A model generated the notes under the pieces. It made no database searches. It was not told the DNA's origin and saw only the letters and a list, made by a program, of their open reading frames with translations. A stretch of 64,000 bases of DNA, from NCBI RefSeq assembly GCF_007115095.1, contig NZ_SULH01000006.1:1-64000 (forward strand). Direction: 5' to 3'. Position numbers and translations under genes: made by a program. Positions 33,878-46,512 of this stretch are shown here, one piece after another. Position 1 is the first letter of the stretch. Each line of letters opens with the position of its first letter. Source of the DNA: Levilactobacillus enshiensis. GTDB taxonomy: Bacteria; Bacillota; Bacilli; Lactobacillales; Lactobacillaceae.

Positions 33878-34777
33878 TTAGTTATTTAAGGCTTCCTGCC
33901 CACCGGTAATTTCGGTGATTTCAGTCGTGATCGCTGCTTGCCGTGCACGGTTATAGTGCAGTTGCAGGGTCGCAATTAAATCATCGGCATTATCAGTAGC
34001 AGACTGCATCGCGTTGGTACTTGATGCATGTTCGGCCGTCTTTGCGTCCAAAATCGCACCGTAAACTAAGCTTTCTGCGTATTGAGGCAGAACGACCTGT
34101 AAGACACCCTCTTCAGAAGGTTCTGTGTCGTATTCAGCCGTTAACGGTGTCGTTTTCGTATCGTTTGCCGCATCAGAAGACAGGGCTTCCCCGTCAACTG
34201 GCAACATTTTTTCAGCCCGAAAACGGGATGAAATCCGGTTAACAAAGTGATTGTAGCACACGAAGAGTTCATCGAAGACTTCGTTGTTGAACATCGTGGT
34301 CACCGTCTTGACGATTTCCCGAACTTCATTGAATTCAGGAACGTCGCTGACACCACGGTATTCATAAGCTACATTAACGCCCCGGTGCTTGTAAAAATCA
34401 GCACCAGTGCCCCCAACGGCTAACACCATGTAGTCGTCAGGATTAGGCGTCCGTTCTTTAATGAACGCATTGGCATCCCGTAAAACGCTGCTATTGTAGC
34501 TTCCCACCATTCCACGATCGGAGGTGATCACTAAATATGCGGTTTTCTTTACTGGACGGTTCGACTGCAGGCTACTTGAGGAATTATCCAACAGATGAGA
34601 CTGCGAAAGATGCATGACGACAGCCTTAACCTTAGAAACATAGTCTTGGTAGCCGACTGCTTGTTTCTGAATCTTATTTAACTTCGCCGTCGAGACCATG
34701 TGCATCGCCGCCGTAATTTGACGGGTTGCTTTCGTGGACGTAATTCGACGTTGAACGTCATGAATTGATTCAGCCAT
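33878..34777 (-). CDS. atpG: ATP synthase gamma subunit
   Basis: The 299-residue rotor shaft of F1. The N-terminal helix ([20 protein letters not shown]) and C-terminal helix ([18 protein letters not shown]) form the typical coiled coil. It joins the catalytic head to the c-ring. RBS AGGAAGGATGGTGAG precedes ATG, between atpA and atpD. Confidence 0.97.
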   Translation of the reverse strand: MAESIHDVQRRITSTKATRQITAAMHMVSTAKLNKIQKQAVGYQDYVSKVKAVVMHLSQSHLLDNSSSSLQSNRPVKKTAYLVITSDRGMVGSYNSSVLRDANAFIKERTPNPDDYMVLAVGGTGADFYKHRGVNVAYEYRGVSDVPEFNEVREIVKTVTTMFNNEVFDELFVCYNHFVNRISSRFRAEKMLPVDGEALSSDAANDTKTTPLTAEYDTEPSEEGVLQVVLPQYAESLVYGAILDAKTAEHASSTNAMQSATDNADDLIATLQLHYNRARQAAITTEITEITGGQEALNN

Positions 34778-34807
34778 TATTTCTCACCATCCTTCCTTCA
34801 AGTACTC

Positions 34808-36364
<1,557 letters not shown>

Positions 36365-36379
36365 TTATCACCGAATTCG

Positions 36380-36922
36380 TTATGCTAGCAGTTGCTGCCG
36401 TAAACGATTAATTTTAGTTCGTAAGCTACCGTCAAGAACCGTATCAGCAGCCTTAACGATGACGCCACCAATCACAGCTGGGTCAACCCGGCTGCTCAAG
36501 ATAACTTTTTCAGCACCCACGCGTTTGGCGTAGGCAGCTTCGATCTGTGACTTCTGGTCATCAGACAATTCCACTGCCGTCGTCACCTGTGCATAAACTG
36601 TGTGATGCAAATCATCATATAAGACCTGGAATTGATCGATAATATCGACCAAGTTTTCCACGCGACCGTAGTCGTAGACCATTTGAATCAGGTTCTTGAT
36701 ATACGGTGATGCTTGCTTCAACAGTGGTTGAAGTAACGCTTCGCGATCAGCAACCTGCAGGCTAGCGTCTGAGAGCATCGTGCTCAATTTTGGGTTGTCC
36801 TGGAAGATACGCCGAAGTTCTTGTAATTCTGTGTAACCTGACTCCAGTTGGTCTTTTTCGGACAACAAATCAAATAATGCTTTAGAGTAGCGCTTAGCTA
36901 CCGTTGCCCTATTAAGACTCAT
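36380..36922 (-). CDS. atpH: ATP synthase delta subunit
   Basis: About 180 residues of the OSCP/delta family, which clamps the peripheral stalk to F1. ATG 36922 ([18 protein letters not shown]) is chosen; it overlaps the end of atpF by 11 bp, the usual coupling, and the reading from 36955 lies inside atpF. The C-terminal [17 protein letters not shown] is typical. Confidence 0.95.
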   Translation of the reverse strand: MSLNRATVAKRYSKALFDLLSEKDQLESGYTELQELRRIFQDNPKLSTMLSDASLQVADREALLQPLLKQASPYIKNLIQMVYDYGRVENLVDIIDQFQVLYDDLHHTVYAQVTTAVELSDDQKSQIEAAYAKRVGAEKVILSSRVDPAVIGGVIVKAADTVLDGSLRTKINRLRQQLLA

Positions 36923-37427
36923 GTTGCTTCCCCAACCCTTCGATATAAGAATCAATTAACGCCTTTTGATCGTCAGCCTTCAATTCTCGTTGAATGATCT
37001 TGGAAGCAATCTCAATAGATAAATCCGCCACATCGTTACGGGCATCGGACAGAGCGTCTTGACGTTCTTGTTCAATATCCTTTTGGGCATTTTGCTTCAT
37101 CGTTTGAACATCCGCTTGGGCTTGCGTCACGATTTGTTCGCGTTGCTGTTGACCATTAGTCTTGGCATCACTCACAATCGTTTGGGCTTCAGAACGAGAA
37201 TTTGCCAAAGCTGCCTGGCGTTTTTCAACCAGACTAGCGGCATCGGTACGAGACTTTTCAGCTGAGTCAATATCATTACTGATCTTGTCAGCCCGATCCT
37301 GCATCATCTTCGTCACTGGACCCCACGCAAAGATCTTAATGATCCACATTAAAAGTACGAAACTAATAATGTAGAAAAGCGAATCACCAAAGTAAAGCGT
37401 CTGACCAACTACTAAATGTGAGAGCAT
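36912..37427 (-). CDS. atpF: ATP synthase b subunit
   Basis: The 171-residue Fo peripheral-stalk subunit. One N-terminal membrane helix (about residues 14-34) is followed by a long charged helix that dimerises and reaches F1. RBS AAAAGGAGGTGTC precedes ATG. It overlaps atpH. Confidence 0.96.
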   Translation of the reverse strand: MLSHLVVGQTLYFGDSLFYIISFVLLMWIIKIFAWGPVTKMMQDRADKISNDIDSAEKSRTDAASLVEKRQAALANSRSEAQTIVSDAKTNGQQQREQIVTQAQADVQTMKQNAQKDIEQERQDALSDARNDVADLSIEIASKIIQRELKADDQKALIDSYIEGLGKQHES

Positions 37428-37486
37428 CTATTGACACCTCCTTTTGCTATCAGATATTTACAATTTTTACCGGTTGTTCGTTGTAA

Positions 37487-37720
<234 letters not shown>

Positions 37721-37731
37721 TTAGATAAAAC

Positions 37732-38451
37732 TTATTCCTCGAGTTCTAGCTTTTGAGAAATATAAACTGATGACAACGTAACGAAAACGAACGCTTGGAT
37801 AGCCCCTAAGAACGCGGAGAATCCTTGCCAAGCCATTTCGATTGGCAATGCAATAATCATCGTTACAATACCGTGTGAAACTGCCAGATCCCAGATTACC
37901 CCTAATAGCATTTCACCAGAGAAGATAACCCCGAAAATACGAAGACCCAACGTCAAAAAGTTCGTGAATTCCTCAAAAATACTGATTGGAAGCCAGAACA
38001 CAAAGGGCTTCATGTAGTTTGCAAAGTGCGCCTTGTAACCTAATTTCCAAACTCCTGCGAATTGGGCGATCATCATCGTCATCAACGAGAAGGTTAATGT
38101 CGCGATAGGATCGGAAGTTGGACTACGCATAATCGTCGCCCCACTTCGAGTTGCCACCTGGATAAACAACCCAATTTCGTTAGAAAGAAAGAGAAACAGG
38201 AACAGAGTGAACCCCCACAAACCGAACTTACCGACATCGCCGGCAGGAATGGATCCCTTCAAAATTCCGTTGGTAAAATCAATCAACCATTCCAAGAAGT
38301 TTTGCCCCTTGGTTGGCTTCATGGCCAATTTCCTGGAAGTGAAAAAAACGACTGCTACTACCAGTAGGAAAACAACCAAACCGGATACAACGTTAGCAGT
38401 ACTAAATGTCAGTCCCAAGAACTGGAAGGTTGAAACTGGATCATCACTCAC
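37732..38451 (-). CDS. atpB: ATP synthase a subunit
   Basis: The 239-residue Fo stator with about five or six membrane helices. The essential Arg lies in TLGLRIFGVIFSGE (near residues 165-178). The start is GTG with AAGAGGTGATATTCG upstream. It is the first gene of the atp operon; no atpI homologue precedes it in this window. Confidence 0.96.
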   Translation of the reverse strand: MSDDPVSTFQFLGLTFSTANVVSGLVVFLLVVAVVFFTSRKLAMKPTKGQNFLEWLIDFTNGILKGSIPAGDVGKFGLWGFTLFLFLFLSNEIGLFIQVATRSGATIMRSPTSDPIATLTFSLMTMMIAQFAGVWKLGYKAHFANYMKPFVFWLPISIFEEFTNFLTLGLRIFGVIFSGEMLLGVIWDLAVSHGIVTMIIALPIEMAWQGFSAFLGAIQAFVFVTLSSVYISQKLELEE

Positions 38452-38576
38452 CGAATATCACCTCTTTTCAACACTATATGGACGCAATCCCTAAGCTGAG
38501 CCCCTTCATGCAAGCGGTCGTCTCAAGAAAAGCGGAATAGCGAACGAAGCGAGTGCTCCATTCAAATACACTGGAA

Positions 38577-38605
38577 ATGATACCACCAATCCTAACAAAA
38601 AACAA
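38577..38605 (-). promoter_or_regulatory. Promoter of the atp operon
   Basis: Reading leftward: -35 TTGTTT (38605-38600), 17-bp spacer, -10 TATCAT (38582-38577). This leaves a leader of about 115 nt before atpB. The rest of 38610-38750 shows no gene. Confidence 0.6.
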
Positions 38606-38754
38606 AACAATTTTTCACAGGCTAAACATTCCCGACCACTTGGGTAAAATTCAGGCCGTAAAAGGATAGTTAGCGTTTTCACAGTCTATTTGCGTGCGCA
38701 CCGGCCCCGCTAAATTCCTAACCGAAATCATTAAAAAAGTGACCTTACTGAAAT

Positions 38755-38788
38755 AAAGAAGAGACTCGGCTGAATTCAGCCGAATCTC
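38755..38788 (-). terminator. Intrinsic terminator of upp
   Basis: GAGACTCGGCTG (38761-38772) pairs with CAGCCGAATCTC (38777-38788) with one wobble; leftward RNA continues TTCTTTATTT. Confidence 0.82.
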
Positions 38789-38796
38789 CTTAAAGT

Positions 38797-39426
38797 TTAC
38801 TTCGTCCCAAACAAACGGTCACCGGCATCGCCGAGACCAGGTACAATGTAGCCATCTTCGTTCAGGTGGTCATCAAGTGCCGCCGTGTAAATATCAACAT
38901 CGGGGTGCTTTTCTTGCAAGGCTTTGACCCCTTCAGGAGCAGAAACTAAGCAGACAAACTTAATGTTGCTTGCGCCCCGCTTCTTCAGTGCGTCAATCGC
39001 CATAATTGCAGAGCCACCCGTTGCCAACATTGGGTCCACAACAAAGACTTGTCGTTGATCAATGTCAGACGGCAACTTAACAAAATATTCATGAGGCTGG
39101 AGTGTTTCTTCATCCCGGTACATCCCGATATGACCTACTTTAGCAGCAGGAATCAGCTCTAGGATACCGTCGACCATCCCAATCCCAGCACGCAGAATTG
39201 GCACAATCGCTACTTTCTTACCGGCAAGTTCTTTGGCCGTCATCTTAGCCACTGGCGTCTCAATCTTCTTATCTTGGAGCGGCATATCGCGTGAAACCTC
39301 ATATGCCATTAAAGTCGAGATTTCGTTGACAACCTCCCGAAAACTGCGGGTCCCACAGTCTTTGTTCCGGATAATCGTCAGTTTGTGTTGAATCAACGGG
39401 TGGTCAAGTACTTGAAACTTCCCCAT
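38797..39426 (-). CDS. upp: Uracil phosphoribosyltransferase
   Basis: A 209-residue type I phosphoribosyltransferase that salvages uracil to UMP with PRPP. The PRPP loop [12 protein letters not shown] lies near residues 128-139, and the C-terminal uracil site [17 protein letters not shown] is present. RBS AAAGGAGCG precedes ATG. It follows glyA by 98 bp, an order common in Firmicutes (glyA-upp-atp). Confidence 0.96.
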   Translation of the reverse strand: MGKFQVLDHPLIQHKLTIIRNKDCGTRSFREVVNEISTLMAYEVSRDMPLQDKKIETPVAKMTAKELAGKKVAIVPILRAGIGMVDGILELIPAAKVGHIGMYRDEETLQPHEYFVKLPSDIDQRQVFVVDPMLATGGSAIMAIDALKKRGASNIKFVCLVSAPEGVKALQEKHPDVDIYTAALDDHLNEDGYIVPGLGDAGDRLFGTK

Positions 39427-39524
39427 GAATAAACGCTCCTTTATGATTTCTTACAATTGTACCATTATCTTCGCTACCAAAACGGACAAATTTTAAATGA
39501 AAACGTTTTTTCTAAAACTTTTTT

Positions 39525-40766
39525 CTAGGGTAAGGCATTTAACGGGTGGGCACTGGTTAATTTGTGAACGCGTTGGCGAACATCGGCCAAAATTTGTTCA
39601 TCATCGGGGTGGGTAATCGTTTGGACGATCAACCGCGCGACCTCACGCGACTCATCGGCGTTAAAGCCCCGCGTGGTAATGGCTGGCGTCCCAATTCGAA
39701 TACCAGAGGTCTTAAACGGACTCAACTTCTCATTCGGAATGGCCTCTTTGTTGGTGGTGATCATCACACTATCCAATAAGTCTTGTGCTTGCTTCCCATT
39801 GAGGGTCGTCGCCGACAGGTCCAGCGTCATCAAATGATTATCTGTTCCCCCAGAGATCACGCGCACGGCTGGTAACTTGGTGAATTCATCTGCCATCGCA
39901 TGCGCGTTGACAATAATCTGCTTCGCATAGTCCTTAAATTCCGGTTGCAGGTCTTCAAAGAAAGCTGCGGCCTTACCGGCAATGACGTGTTCCAACGGTC
40001 CACCCTGGGTCCCTGGGAACACGGCCGAGTTGATCCGTTTCGCATTCTCTGCTTGAGAAAGGATCAGGCCCCCCCGTGGTCCGCGCAACGTCTTGTGCGT
40101 TGTCGTGGTCACGACGTCGGCAATTCCAACTGGACTAGGGTGTAAGCCCGTGGCAACCAGCCCGGCAATGTGGGCCATATCGACCATCAAGTAAGCCCCC
40201 ACTTCATCCGCAATTTTGCGGAAAGCGTTCCAGTCAATGAACCGGGAGTACGCGGAAGCCCCCGCAACGATCATCTGTGGCTTTACCTTTTGGGCCACTT
40301 CGCGAATCATCTCGTAGTCCAGGAGTTCCGTATCCGGATTCAACGCATAGCTATAGGCGTTGTAGAGCTTACCAGAGAAGTTGACCTTGGCACCATGGGT
40401 CAAATGACCGCCGGCATCGAGCCCCATCCCAAGAATCGTGTCACCAGGCTTCAAGAATGCCGCATAGACGGCTTGATTGGCCTGTGACCCGGAGTGAGGT
40501 TGGACATTCGCATATTCGGCGTGAAACAGTTCCTTAGCCCGGTCAATGGCGAGCTGTTCAACCACGTCAATATACTGAGTGCCCCCGTAGTACCGTTTTC
40601 CCGGATAGCCTTCAGCATACTTGTTCGTCAACACGGACCCTTGCGCTGTCCGCACAGCTTCGCTCACAATGTTTTCGGAAGCAATTAACTCAATCGTGTC
40701 TTCTTGTCGCTGCTCTTCCTTTGCAATGGCGCCCCATAAAGCTGGATCTTTTTCTTTAAAATTCAC
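39525..40766 (-). CDS. glyA: Serine hydroxymethyltransferase
   Basis: About 413 residues of the PLP-dependent enzyme that interconverts serine and glycine and loads tetrahydrofolate with one-carbon units. The PLP-lysine motif [14 protein letters not shown] lies near residues 215-228 and [11 protein letters not shown] near the N-terminus. GTG 40766 is preferred because AGGAGGGATCGCCA precedes it; an ATG 11 codons earlier lies upstream of that RBS. Confidence 0.95.
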   Translation of the reverse strand: MNFKEKDPALWGAIAKEEQRQEDTIELIASENIVSEAVRTAQGSVLTNKYAEGYPGKRYYGGTQYIDVVEQLAIDRAKELFHAEYANVQPHSGSQANQAVYAAFLKPGDTILGMGLDAGGHLTHGAKVNFSGKLYNAYSYALNPDTELLDYEMIREVAQKVKPQMIVAGASAYSRFIDWNAFRKIADEVGAYLMVDMAHIAGLVATGLHPSPVGIADVVTTTTHKTLRGPRGGLILSQAENAKRINSAVFPGTQGGPLEHVIAGKAAAFFEDLQPEFKDYAKQIIVNAHAMADEFTKLPAVRVISGGTDNHLMTLDLSATTLNGKQAQDLLDSVMITTNKEAIPNEKLSPFKTSGIRIGTPAITTRGFNADESREVARLIVQTITHPDDEQILADVRQRVHKLTSAHPLNALP

Positions 40767-40809
40767 TGGCGATCCCTCCTGAACTGTAATTGATTTCATT
40801 CTACCAAAT

Positions 40810-41052
40810 TTTTTGGTGACGTGGGGCCACGATGGCTTATTTATCTTTTTATACCGAACGTTGTGTTACGCGCCCTACAAACTGCCCTCACCGGTGACAA
40901 AATTAGTTGCAAAGGCCCTACCAGCAACTAAGGATACTGCTGGTAACGAAACTGTTATCGCACCGACCTCCCCAAATAGTATTTCCTAGCATTAAAGCAG
41001 GACCTGAGACTTTTGATTGCCTCAGACCCTGCTATACGTTGAACGTCCATTA
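40810..41052. other. Non-coding spacer upstream of glyA
   Basis: No gene is seen. A small hairpin CTGAG/CTCAG nested in AGCAGG/CCTGCT lies near 40995-41035 without a T tract. Confidence 0.45.
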
Positions 41053-41092
41053 TAAAAAAGGTGCGGCAAAGGGTAACTTCCCTTTGCCACAC
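41053..41092 (-). terminator. Intrinsic terminator of the prfA-prmC-sua5 operon
   Basis: GTGCGGCAAAGGG (41061-41073) pairs with CCCTTTGCCACAC (41080-41092) with one mismatch; leftward RNA continues with U6. Confidence 0.85.
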
Positions 41093-41098
41093 GCTCAG

Positions 41099-42115
41099 CT
41101 ATTTTTCAAAATGTTGTTGTCCTGCAGACTTGTTCAGGCGATTCATGTACGCCGCACCCAGGCCTTCTGCCGCAAATCCCTGTGCCAGGATTCCCGTTAC
41201 TGGTGACTCCAGATCAAAATGCCGTAAACCAGCGAACAACCGGTGGCTAGCACTGGCCATATCTGCCCCTAGTGAGAAGACTTCAGTATTGGCCGGTAAC
41301 TGATCAGCCGCCAAGATATGGTCTAAAGCCATCACGCCAATCGTTCCATCCTGTTGGGCTGCCCAGGCCAATGCTGCTGGCCAGTCAGCTTCGTTATCGA
41401 CAATGGTGACCTGTGCATTAGGCGCATAATGCTTATATTTCATTCCGGGGGCCTTAGGAATCTCGCCCTTGCCGACCTTGTGGTGGTTCGATTGAACCGT
41501 ACCGATCACGGCTTCAAGCTGCTCTTCGGTCACCCCACCGGGACGCAAGATCGTTGGAATCTCGGTCGACATGTCAAGCACGGTCGATTCAACACCGACC
41601 TGCGTTGGCCCATCATCCAAGATGCCGGCAATTTTACCGTTTAAATCATGGTAAACGTGCTTGGCTAACGTTGGGCTTGGCTTCCCCGACGTATTCGCAG
41701 AAGGGCCAACTAGTGGCACCCCAGCGGCTTTAATCAAGTCTAAGGTCACCTGATTATCCGGGTTACGAAAGGCGGCCGTATTCAACCCCCCCGTAACGGC
41801 CTTCGACAGTTTACCGGGCTGTAATTCAAAGATCAACGTTAAGGGACCCGGCCAAAATGCCTTGATCAGCGCTTCTGCCTTGTCAGATAGGGGCTGTGCG
41901 TATTGTTTCACCGTATCTTCACCCGTAACGTGAACAATCAGCGGGTTGTCACTCGGACGGCCCTTGGCAATGTACACTTGCTTAACGGCCTGCTCATTAG
42001 TCGCGTCGGCGCCTAAACCATAGACGGTCTCAGTGGGAAAAGCCACCAATTCGCCCGCACGAATAGCGGCAGCCGCCTCATCAATTTCATTTGGTTGAAA
42101 AATTTTTGTTTCCAT
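41099..42115 (-). CDS. L-threonylcarbamoyladenylate synthase (Sua5 type)
   Basis: A 338-residue protein with an N-terminal YrdC domain (residues ~10-200: PTETVYGLGADA, AKGRPSDNPLIVH, GPSANTSGKPSPT) and a C-terminal Sua5 domain (KHYAPNAQVTIV onward). It makes the threonylcarbamoyl-AMP used for t6A in tRNAs that read ANN codons. It follows prmC by 21 bp in the leftward prfA operon. The RBS is weak (GGGAGATTAG). Confidence 0.93.
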   Translation of the reverse strand: METKIFQPNEIDEAAAAIRAGELVAFPTETVYGLGADATNEQAVKQVYIAKGRPSDNPLIVHVTGEDTVKQYAQPLSDKAEALIKAFWPGPLTLIFELQPGKLSKAVTGGLNTAAFRNPDNQVTLDLIKAAGVPLVGPSANTSGKPSPTLAKHVYHDLNGKIAGILDDGPTQVGVESTVLDMSTEIPTILRPGGVTEEQLEAVIGTVQSNHHKVGKGEIPKAPGMKYKHYAPNAQVTIVDNEADWPAALAWAAQQDGTIGVMALDHILAADQLPANTEVFSLGADMASASHRLFAGLRHFDLESPVTGILAQGFAAEGLGAAYMNRLNKSAGQQHFEK

Positions 42116-42136
42116 ATAATTCTCTAATCTCCCATC

Positions 42137-42979
42137 CTAACGTTTCAATTGAACGCGAACCATCCGGTCATGGCCGTTGATATCCGTTTTAACCGTCACC
42201 ACCGCGGTTGGCAACGCCGTCGTAAAGATCTCACGCACCGCTGCTCCCTGATGATAGCCAATTTCAGCGAAAAACTGGCCTGCTGGTTGTAAAACCGTGG
42301 TCAACTCGGCCGCAAAACGACGATAAAATGCCAGCCCGTGGTCAGCCGCAAACAAAGCTGTGTCCGGCTCATAACGTTTAACGGAGTCGTCCATGACGGG
42401 CAACTCCGCGCGATCAATGTAGGGCGGATTCGACACGATAATGTCGAATCGCTTTCCCTGTACGGATGCCAACAAATCTCCCGTGGCAAATGTGACTGGT
42501 GCCCCCAGTCGTTTGGCGTTTGCACGCGCCACGGTCACCGCCGCAGCGGAAATATCCGTCGCCGTGACCGTCCACGCCGGCCGCTCCGCCTTGAGCGAGA
42601 TTGCAATCGCGCCACTCCCGGTTCCGACATCCAAGAGACTGATCTTCGATGGCGCATCAGCCAGCACCCACTCAACCAATTCTTCCGTCTCTTGACGAGG
42701 AATCAGCGTTGCCGGAGTCACTTGGAACTCCCGTCCATAAAACGGCGCATGTCCCAAAATGTATTGGGCCGGTTCGCCCGCACAGACGCGTTTGATCTGC
42801 ATCTGATAGGTCGTTGTCAACTCACCAGGAACGACATCGCGATAATGTTGGACTAGTGTGGTAAATGTCCACTCCTGCCCCTCTAGTAACAGATACTGGG
42901 CCGCACTAGTGTCTTGACCAGCGGCAGCCAGTTGCTGCTCAGCAGCCTTTAACAGCTGAAAAAATGTCAGCTTAGCCAT
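42137..42979 (-). CDS. prmC: Release factor glutamine methyltransferase
   Basis: A 280-residue SAM-dependent methyltransferase that modifies the GGQ glutamine of release factors. It has motif [14 protein letters not shown] (near residues 112-124) and the catalytic SNPPYI (near 183-188). Its ATG overlaps the end of prfA, whose product is its substrate, by 8 bp. Confidence 0.95.
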   Translation of the reverse strand: MAKLTFFQLLKAAEQQLAAAGQDTSAAQYLLLEGQEWTFTTLVQHYRDVVPGELTTTYQMQIKRVCAGEPAQYILGHAPFYGREFQVTPATLIPRQETEELVEWVLADAPSKISLLDVGTGSGAIAISLKAERPAWTVTATDISAAAVTVARANAKRLGAPVTFATGDLLASVQGKRFDIIVSNPPYIDRAELPVMDDSVKRYEPDTALFAADHGLAFYRRFAAELTTVLQPAGQFFAEIGYHQGAAVREIFTTALPTAVVTVKTDINGHDRMVRVQLKR

Positions 42980-44057
42980 TGTTCTTCAAGTCTTCAAGCT
43001 TAGCGGCTTGGTCTGACAGGATCAAGGCATCGATGATGTCATCCAATTCACCGTTCATGATCCGGTCAAGCTTGTTCAGCGTTAATCCGATACGGTGATC
43101 CGTCACCCGGTTTTGAGGATAGTTGTAAGTCCGAATCCGTTCAGAACGGTCCCCCGTCCCCACAGCAGACTTCCGTTCCGCATTGTAGGCACTTTCCTCT
43201 TGTTGCTTGTAGTAGTCGTAGACCCGAGCCCGCAAAATAGTCATGGCCTTCGCCCGGTTCTGTTGTTGTGACCGTTCATCTTGCATGGCAACGACAATTC
43301 CAGTTGGCAAGTGGGTCATTCGCACGGCAGAAGACGTCTTGTTGATGTGTTGCCCACCAGCACCAGATGACCGGTAAACGTCGGTCCGAATATCCTTAGG
43401 ATCGATATCGATATCCACGTCCTCTTCTTCGGGCATTACCCCAACCGTCGCGGTACTGGTGTGAACCCGGCCGGCAGATTCGGTAACAGGGACCCGTTGG
43501 ACACGGTGGGCCCCATTTTCATACTTCAGTTTAGAATAGACCTTGTCTCCAGAGATCATCATGACGATTTCCTTGAAGCCACCAACTTCGGTGGCGTTTT
43601 CGTCAACAACTTCGATCGTCCAACCCTGGCGTTCAGCGTACTTGGAGTACATGCTGAACAAGTCGGCAGCAAAGAGACTGGCTTCATCCCCACCAGCTGC
43701 CCCATGGATTTCCATAATGATGTTCTTGTCATCATTTGGGTCCTTCGGCAAAAGCAAGACCTTGATATCTTCTTCTAGCTTTGCCTTCTGTTCGTTGAGA
43801 TCTTTCAGCTCTTCTTTGACCATGGCATCCATGTCATCATCGAGCTTTTCACGTAGCATCTCATCGTCATCGGCAATCTGCTTGGTCACGTCTTGGTATT
43901 GGTGGTACTTATCGACGGTCTCGCGCAACTCCCCTTCTTCTTTAGAGAGCGCCATAAATTTTTGCGTGTCCGCAATCACTTCAGGGTCACTGATCAATTC
44001 ATTTAATTCGTCGTAGCGGTCCGCCACGGCTTGGAGCTTGTCAAACATTTCGTCCAT
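42972..44057 (-). CDS. prfA: Peptide chain release factor 1
   Basis: A 361-residue class I release factor that reads UAA and UAG. The GGQ loop [15 protein letters not shown] lies near residue 235. The codon-recognition PxT motif is PVT in [14 protein letters not shown], which identifies RF1 rather than RF2. No frameshift is present, as expected. First gene of the prfA-prmC-sua5 operon; RBS GAGGTTAAATCGA. Confidence 0.97.
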   Translation of the reverse strand: MDEMFDKLQAVADRYDELNELISDPEVIADTQKFMALSKEEGELRETVDKYHQYQDVTKQIADDDEMLREKLDDDMDAMVKEELKDLNEQKAKLEEDIKVLLLPKDPNDDKNIIMEIHGAAGGDEASLFAADLFSMYSKYAERQGWTIEVVDENATEVGGFKEIVMMISGDKVYSKLKYENGAHRVQRVPVTESAGRVHTSTATVGVMPEEEDVDIDIDPKDIRTDVYRSSGAGGQHINKTSSAVRMTHLPTGIVVAMQDERSQQQNRAKAMTILRARVYDYYKQQEESAYNAERKSAVGTGDRSERIRTYNYPQNRVTDHRIGLTLNKLDRIMNGELDDIIDALILSDQAAKLEDLKNNG

Positions 44058-44061
44058 TCGA

Positions 44062-44360
44062 TTTAACCTCGTTTCAATTTGTGGAACTACATTTTGATTG
44101 TGTTAGTTTACTCGGCACAGGGCTATCTTCACTCTACCGGCTGCAACCAGAGGGCCACTATCCCTAGCTAATGACCCGCATTGCTAGCCTAATAATCACT
44201 AAGGGAAATTTCAACCGGCCACTGTGGCAACTAAATCGGCACCGTTCCCTCAACAAGCGACATGCTTAGTGGCAACCATATCGCCAACCTGGGCGGCCCT
44301 TTAAGCCTAAACTCAGAACTGCAAGTTTATCACATTTCGCCAGCCAAGCCGAGTTTATTT
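44062..44360. other. Non-coding spacer between tdk and prfA
   Basis: About 300 bp with no supported gene, repeat or clear terminator. The prfA promoter is expected near the left edge. Confidence 0.45.
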
Positions 44361-44367
44361 TTCACCG

Positions 44368-44958
44368 CTAGTCTTTCTTACCGAATTGATCTAATGGTGG
44401 GTTGAAGTAGTGACGCCGGCAAACTGGGTAGTAAGCTTCATTACCGCCGATTTGTACCTGCTCACCTTCGTAGACTGGCTGATTGTCGTGAAAGCGTAAA
44501 TTCATGATGGCCTTCTTGGTACAGAACCAGCAGATGGTCTTCATTTCTTCTATTTTATCCGCGTATAACATCAGGTATTTGGAACCTTCGAATAATTCGT
44601 TACGAAAATCATTCTTCAGACCAAAAGTCATCACAGGAATGTGTAAGTCGTCAACGACCTTCGCTAACTGCAACACGTGGGCCTTAGTCAAAAATTGGGC
44701 CTCATCGATCAGAACACAATTTGCCTGCGCGTCAATGCGTTCAATTTTGTCGTACAAATTGGTCTCTTTAAAGATTGGGTGTGCCTTACGCTTGAGCCCA
44801 ATCCGACTCGCAATATAACCGACCTCATCACGGGTATCCAACCCACTCGTCATAATAATGACTCGCTTATCTTGTTCCTCGTAATTGTGAGCGACCTTCA
44901 GGATCTCAATCGTCTTCCCACTGTTCATTGCGCCATAACGGAAAAATAGCTGCGCCAC
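44368..44958 (-). CDS. tdk: Thymidine kinase, type II
   Basis: A 196-residue enzyme that phosphorylates thymidine for salvage. P-loop [12 protein letters not shown] lies near residues 8-19, Walker [10 protein letters not shown] near 86-94, and a zinc ribbon with CWFCTKKA and CRRHY. In many Firmicutes tdk precedes prfA as it does here. The start is GTG with AGGTGGGAG upstream. Confidence 0.95.
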   Translation of the reverse strand: MAQLFFRYGAMNSGKTIEILKVAHNYEEQDKRVIIMTSGLDTRDEVGYIASRIGLKRKAHPIFKETNLYDKIERIDAQANCVLIDEAQFLTKAHVLQLAKVVDDLHIPVMTFGLKNDFRNELFEGSKYLMLYADKIEEMKTICWFCTKKAIMNLRFHDNQPVYEGEQVQIGGNEAYYPVCRRHYFNPPLDQFGKKD

Positions 44959-45162
44959 GTTACTCCCACCTTTTTGACAGTTTCTATCTATTATAGCTGA
45001 TTAGCTAGCAAAATTCGACCGTCACGCAAGCAAACTTTCCTTGCGATTTCCCAAAGTTCAAGCAAGGTCCTCCCCTAAACGCTTAAAAAATGCTAAAATT
45101 AAGGCTTGAATATTAAGGTACCGACACTAAAAAATCTTGTCGCGATTAAGGAGCGAATATCC

Positions 45163-46512
45163 ATGTCATTCAGAAGCGGCGTAGCCACCTTCGCGGGGAA
45201 ATCCTCTTACTGGTTTCTCCACACGTTTCTTCACGGGGGAAGTTCTCTCCCAGGTAAAATTACATTAAAACTCGACCCGAACATTTTGCGAACCCTTGGG
45301 GCCAAGTATGACGTCATCGTCATCACCGGGACGAACGGGAAAACCCTGACGACCGCACTGACGGTCTCTGTGCTTCACGAAAAGTACCCGACCATCTTAA
45401 CTAACCCGACCGGTTCCAACATGGAACAAGGTATCGTGACGACCTTTCTCAATGCTAAGAACCCCAAGACGGGGCGGCCATTAGCCGTTCTGGAAGTCGA
45501 TGAAGCTAACGTCATCAAGGTCACCCAGTACATTGAACCCAAGGCCTTTGTGTTCACCAACATTTTCCGTGATCAAATGGACCGTTACGGTGAAATCTAT
45601 ACCACCTACCAAAAGATCTTGGATGGTGTGGCACTGGCACCAAACGCCACGATCATTGCCAACGGTGATTCACCGATTTTTCACTCTAAGGAACTTCCGA
45701 ACCCGATTCAATATTACGGTTTCGACAACGAACCCGACAGTGACTTCAAGGCCAAGCCTAACACGGACGGGGTTTTGTGCCCCAACTGTGAGCACATTTT
45801 GCATTACCATTCCTTGACCTATAGCAACCAGGGCAAGTACTTCTGTCCCAACTGTGGGTTCTCACGGCCCGAATTGACCTACCGTTTGACCAAGCTGGGG
45901 GAACAAACACCAACGTCTTCGAAATTTGAAATTGACGGTCATCCCTTCAAGATTCAGGTCGGCGGAACCTACAACATCTACAATGCCTTAGCCGCTTACG
46001 CCGTTGGTCGGTTCATGGGCGTCGAACCCGAACAGATCAGTGACGCCTTTAACGCGAACCAACAAGTCTTCGGCCGGCAAGAGGTCATCAACGTTGATGG
46101 CAAACGGGTCACGATTATCTTGGTGAAGAATCCAGTGGGCCTCGACCAAGTTCTCCACATGATTGACACGGACACCCATCCATTCTCCCTAGTTGGCCTG
46201 CTAAATGCCAATTATGCGGACGGTATCGATACCAGTTGGATCTGGGATGGCGACTTTGAACAGTTGACCGACCGCGATATTCCTGCCGTAATCACTGGTG
46301 GTGAACGGTATAAAGACATCACGTTCCGTTTGAAAGTCGCTGGAATTCCCGATGATAAGCACATCGTTGAACCCGATTTGGAAAAAGTCGTTGACCGCAT
46401 CCAAGCAGTCCCGACTGAACGGGTTTACGTGCTGGCAACTTACACAGCCATGCTACAACTGCGGAAGATTTTAGCAACTAAGGGCTACATCAAGGAGGGT
46501 CTCGGCGTATGA
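45163..46512 (+). CDS. murT: Lipid II isoglutaminyl synthase, MurT subunit
   Basis: A 449-residue Mur-ligase-like protein that, with GatD, amidates the alpha-carboxyl of D-Glu in lipid II. ATP loop ITGTNGKTLTT lies near residues 53-63. A zinc ribbon is formed by CPNCEH and CPNCGF (near 205-235), and a MurT C-terminal domain follows. ATG 45163 is preferred because AAGGAGCGAATATCC precedes it. The gene overlaps gatD by 4 bp. Confidence 0.95.
   Translation: MSFRSGVATFAGKSSYWFLHTFLHGGSSLPGKITLKLDPNILRTLGAKYDVIVITGTNGKTLTTALTVSVLHEKYPTILTNPTGSNMEQGIVTTFLNAKNPKTGRPLAVLEVDEANVIKVTQYIEPKAFVFTNIFRDQMDRYGEIYTTYQKILDGVALAPNATIIANGDSPIFHSKELPNPIQYYGFDNEPDSDFKAKPNTDGVLCPNCEHILHYHSLTYSNQGKYFCPNCGFSRPELTYRLTKLGEQTPTSSKFEIDGHPFKIQVGGTYNIYNALAAYAVGRFMGVEPEQISDAFNANQQVFGRQEVINVDGKRVTIILVKNPVGLDQVLHMIDTDTHPFSLVGLLNANYADGIDTSWIWDGDFEQLTDRDIPAVITGGERYKDITFRLKVAGIPDDKHIVEPDLEKVVDRIQAVPTERVYVLATYTAMLQLRKILATKGYIKEGLGV

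Noticed and set aside
39495-39512. cre-like sequence ATGAAAACGTTTTTT between glyA and upp
   Set aside because: It matches the CcpA site consensus only in the core; the last bases differ, and no sugar-related gene is nearby.
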